From: Pseudomonadota bacterium
GTDB lineage: Bacteria; Pseudomonadota; Alphaproteobacteria; Sphingomonadales; Sphingomonadaceae
Assembly: GCA_030271595.1 (NCBI GenBank)
Contig: JARXKO010000026.1
Location: 1-8,539, forward strand
Direction of reading: 5' to 3'
DNA length: 8,539 bases
This document shows positions 7,574 to 8,539 of this stretch, in pieces. Position 1 is the stretch's first letter; every line of letters starts with the position of its first letter. Made by a program: the position numbers and the translations under genes. The notes below the pieces were generated by a model, which saw only the letters and a program-made list of their open reading frames with translations, ran no database searches and was not told where the DNA came from.

Positions 7574-8395
7574 ATGAACGCGAATTCGCCTCAATCGCCG
7601 AGCGCCGTCCCAGTCCACGACCTGCGTCCGTTGAGGATCGGGCTGTTATCGTCGAACCGCGAGGTCGCGGCCGCGGCCGAGGCCATGATCCGCAAGCGCT
7701 ACAGATTCGCCGGCGACGACGAGGCCGAGACCTTCGTCGCCTTGGGCGGCGATGGCTATATGCTCCATGTCCTCCACGACATGCTCGACCGCGGGGCCTC
7801 GCGCCCGGTGTTCGGGATGAACCGCGGCACGGTCGGTTTCCTGATGAACGAATGGCGGCTCGACCGGCTGGCCGAGCGCATCGCCGGGGCCAAGGCGATC
7901 CGCGTGACCCCGTTGCAGATGACGGCGACGACCCTGTCCGGCGAGCAATTCACCCAGGCCGCGATCAACGAGGTGTCGCTGCTGCGCGAAACCCGTCAGT
8001 CGGCCAAGATCGAGATTTCGGTCGACGGCCGGGTGGTGTTGCCCGAACTCGTCGCCGATGGCGTGCTGGTCGCGACCCCGGCCGGATCGACCGCCTACAA
8101 CCTCTCCGCCCATGGGCCGATCCTGCCGCTTGCGGCGAAGATGCTGACCCTGACCGCGATCAGCCCGTTCCGGCCGCGCCGATGGTCGGGCGCGATCCTG
8201 CCCGACGACACCGCGGTCACGTTTCGGGTGATCGATCCCGCCGAACGGCCGGTTTCAGCGGTCGCCGACCAATATGAAGTGCGCGACGTGACCCGGGTTG
8301 ACGTCCGCCTCGACCGCGACAATTCGCTGACCTTGTTGTTCGACCCCGAACACGCCCTCGACGAGCGCATCGCGCTGGAGCAATTCCTCACCTGA
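7574..8395 (+). CDS. nadK: NAD kinase
   Basis: NAD kinase phosphorylates NAD to NADP in the cytoplasm and is the only known route to NADP in most bacteria. With the ATG at 7574 the product is 273 aa. Motifs in that numbering: the conserved fold begins at RIGLLSSN (21-28); GGDG at 58-61 holds the catalytic Asp; MNRGTVGFLMNE is at 82-93; NE at 132-133; ADGVLVATPAGSTAYNLSAHGPI at 161-183 is the NAD-binding signature. These variants are typical of alphaproteobacterial NadK. An in-frame GTG at 7538 would add 12 residues (MTQCLGASILST), and a TTG exists just before RIGLL. None of these has a convincing Shine-Dalgarno: GGAG at 7553-7556 lies 17 nt before the ATG. The start is thus uncertain while the family call is firm. 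The gene is divergent from the EAL gene, and tRNA-Asn follows 65 bp downstream. Confidence 0.95.
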   Translation: MNANSPQSPSAVPVHDLRPLRIGLLSSNREVAAAAEAMIRKRYRFAGDDEAETFVALGGDGYMLHVLHDMLDRGASRPVFGMNRGTVGFLMNEWRLDRLAERIAGAKAIRVTPLQMTATTLSGEQFTQAAINEVSLLRETRQSAKIEISVDGRVVLPELVADGVLVATPAGSTAYNLSAHGPILPLAAKMLTLTAISPFRPRRWSGAILPDDTAVTFRVIDPAERPVSAVADQYEVRDVTRVDVRLDRDNSLTLLFDPEHALDERIALEQFLT

Positions 8396-8398
8396 CGC

Positions 8399-8426
8399 TT
8401 GCCTTTGGATGAGGCTTCGCTATTTA
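8399..8426 (+). promoter_or_regulatory. Candidate promoter of tRNA-Asn
   Basis: TTGCCT (8399-8404, 4 of 6 to the -35 consensus) and TATTTA (8421-8426, 3 of 6 to the -10 consensus) are 16 bp apart in the nadK/tRNA gap. Transcription would start near 8433, about 28 nt before the mature tRNA. The AT-rich -10 stands out in GC-rich surroundings. The call rests on weak matches and on position; the tRNA could instead be read through from nadK. Confidence 0.35.
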
Positions 8427-8434
8427 GCCGCGGC

Positions 8435-8457
8435 GCCCCGGACCACGGTTTCGGGGC
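8435..8457 (+). other. Hairpin between nadK and tRNA-Asn
   Basis: GCCCCG (8435-8440) and CGGGGC (8452-8457) are a perfect 6-bp inverted repeat with an 11-nt loop. There is no T-run after it, so it is not a standard intrinsic terminator. It ends 3 nt before the tRNA 5' end. It could be a nadK 3' stem or a leader structure in the tRNA precursor. Its CGGGG strand could also compete for pairing with the tRNA 5' acceptor strand TCCCCGG. Confidence 0.4.
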
Positions 8458-8460
8458 TGC

Positions 8461-8535
8461 TCCCCGGTAGCTCAGCGGTAGAGCGTTCGACTGTTAATCG
8501 AATGGCCGCCTGTTCGAATCAGGCCCGGGGAGCCA
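8461..8535 (+). tRNA. tRNA-Asn (anticodon GTT)
   Basis: A complete cloverleaf can be folded by hand. The acceptor stem is TCCCCGG (8461-8467) with CCGGGGA (8525-8531), 7 of 7 paired. The D arm is GCTC/GAGC (8470-8473, 8481-8484). The anticodon stem is TTCGA/TCGAA with loop CTGTTAA and anticodon GTT at 8493-8495. The variable loop is 5 nt. The T arm is GCCTG/CAGGC with loop TTCGAAT. Discriminator G8532 is followed by an encoded CCA (8533-8535). Anticodon GTT reads AAC and AAU, so it carries asparagine. The window ends 4 nt later in TTTT, too little to judge termination. Confidence 0.97.
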
Positions 8536-8539
8536 TTTT

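Noticed and set aside
8461..8539. tRNA-Asn as an integration site for a genomic island
   Set aside because: tRNA genes are common attachment sites, but the window ends 4 nt after the tRNA. No integrase or repeated tRNA 3' end is visible, so there is no support.

Overview
This is a GC-rich chromosomal segment of an alphaproteobacterium, most likely of the order Sphingomonadales. The base composition, the divergent recG / sdhE-mfd arrangement, the alphaproteobacterial flavour of the NAD kinase (GGDGYML, GMNRGTVGFLMNE, TAYNLSAHGPILPL) and a GTCATTGCG...CGCAATGAC repeat familiar from sphingomonad-type genomes all point that way. No closer placement is possible from the sequence alone. Everything recognisable is core housekeeping DNA. 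I see no phage, transposase, CRISPR array, toxin-antitoxin pair or biosynthetic cluster.

Layout, left to right. The 3' two-thirds of tyrS (tyrosyl-tRNA synthetase, + strand) enters from the left edge and stops at 687. A 22-bp convergent gap holding a perfect 6-bp-stem hairpin separates it from recG (- strand, 710-2770). The 104-bp divergent gap between recG and sdhE is largely filled by a composite palindromic repeat (2782-2848). Then sdhE (2875-3141) and mfd (3138-6641) follow on the + strand, joined by an ATGA stop/start overlap. Convergent to mfd, and overlapping its end by 30 bp, is a stand-alone EAL-domain gene (- strand, 6612-7469). Divergent from that is nadK (NAD kinase, + strand, ATG at 7574, ending at 8395). 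The window closes with a complete tRNA-Asn(GTT) at 8461-8535 that carries an encoded CCA end.

Functional themes. RecG and Mfd are related superfamily 2 DNA translocases that share the C-terminal TRG motif. They deal with stalled replication forks and stalled RNA polymerase respectively. SdhE, which helps attach FAD to succinate dehydrogenase, sits between them and is translationally tied to Mfd. The EAL protein keeps all the residues expected of an active cyclic-di-GMP phosphodiesterase but has no sensory or partner domain. NadK makes NADP. TyrS and tRNA-Asn serve translation.

No new system was found. The points most worth a second look are the repeat that occupies nearly all of the recG/sdhE promoter region, the sdhE-mfd coupling, and the tail-to-tail overlap of mfd with the EAL gene.
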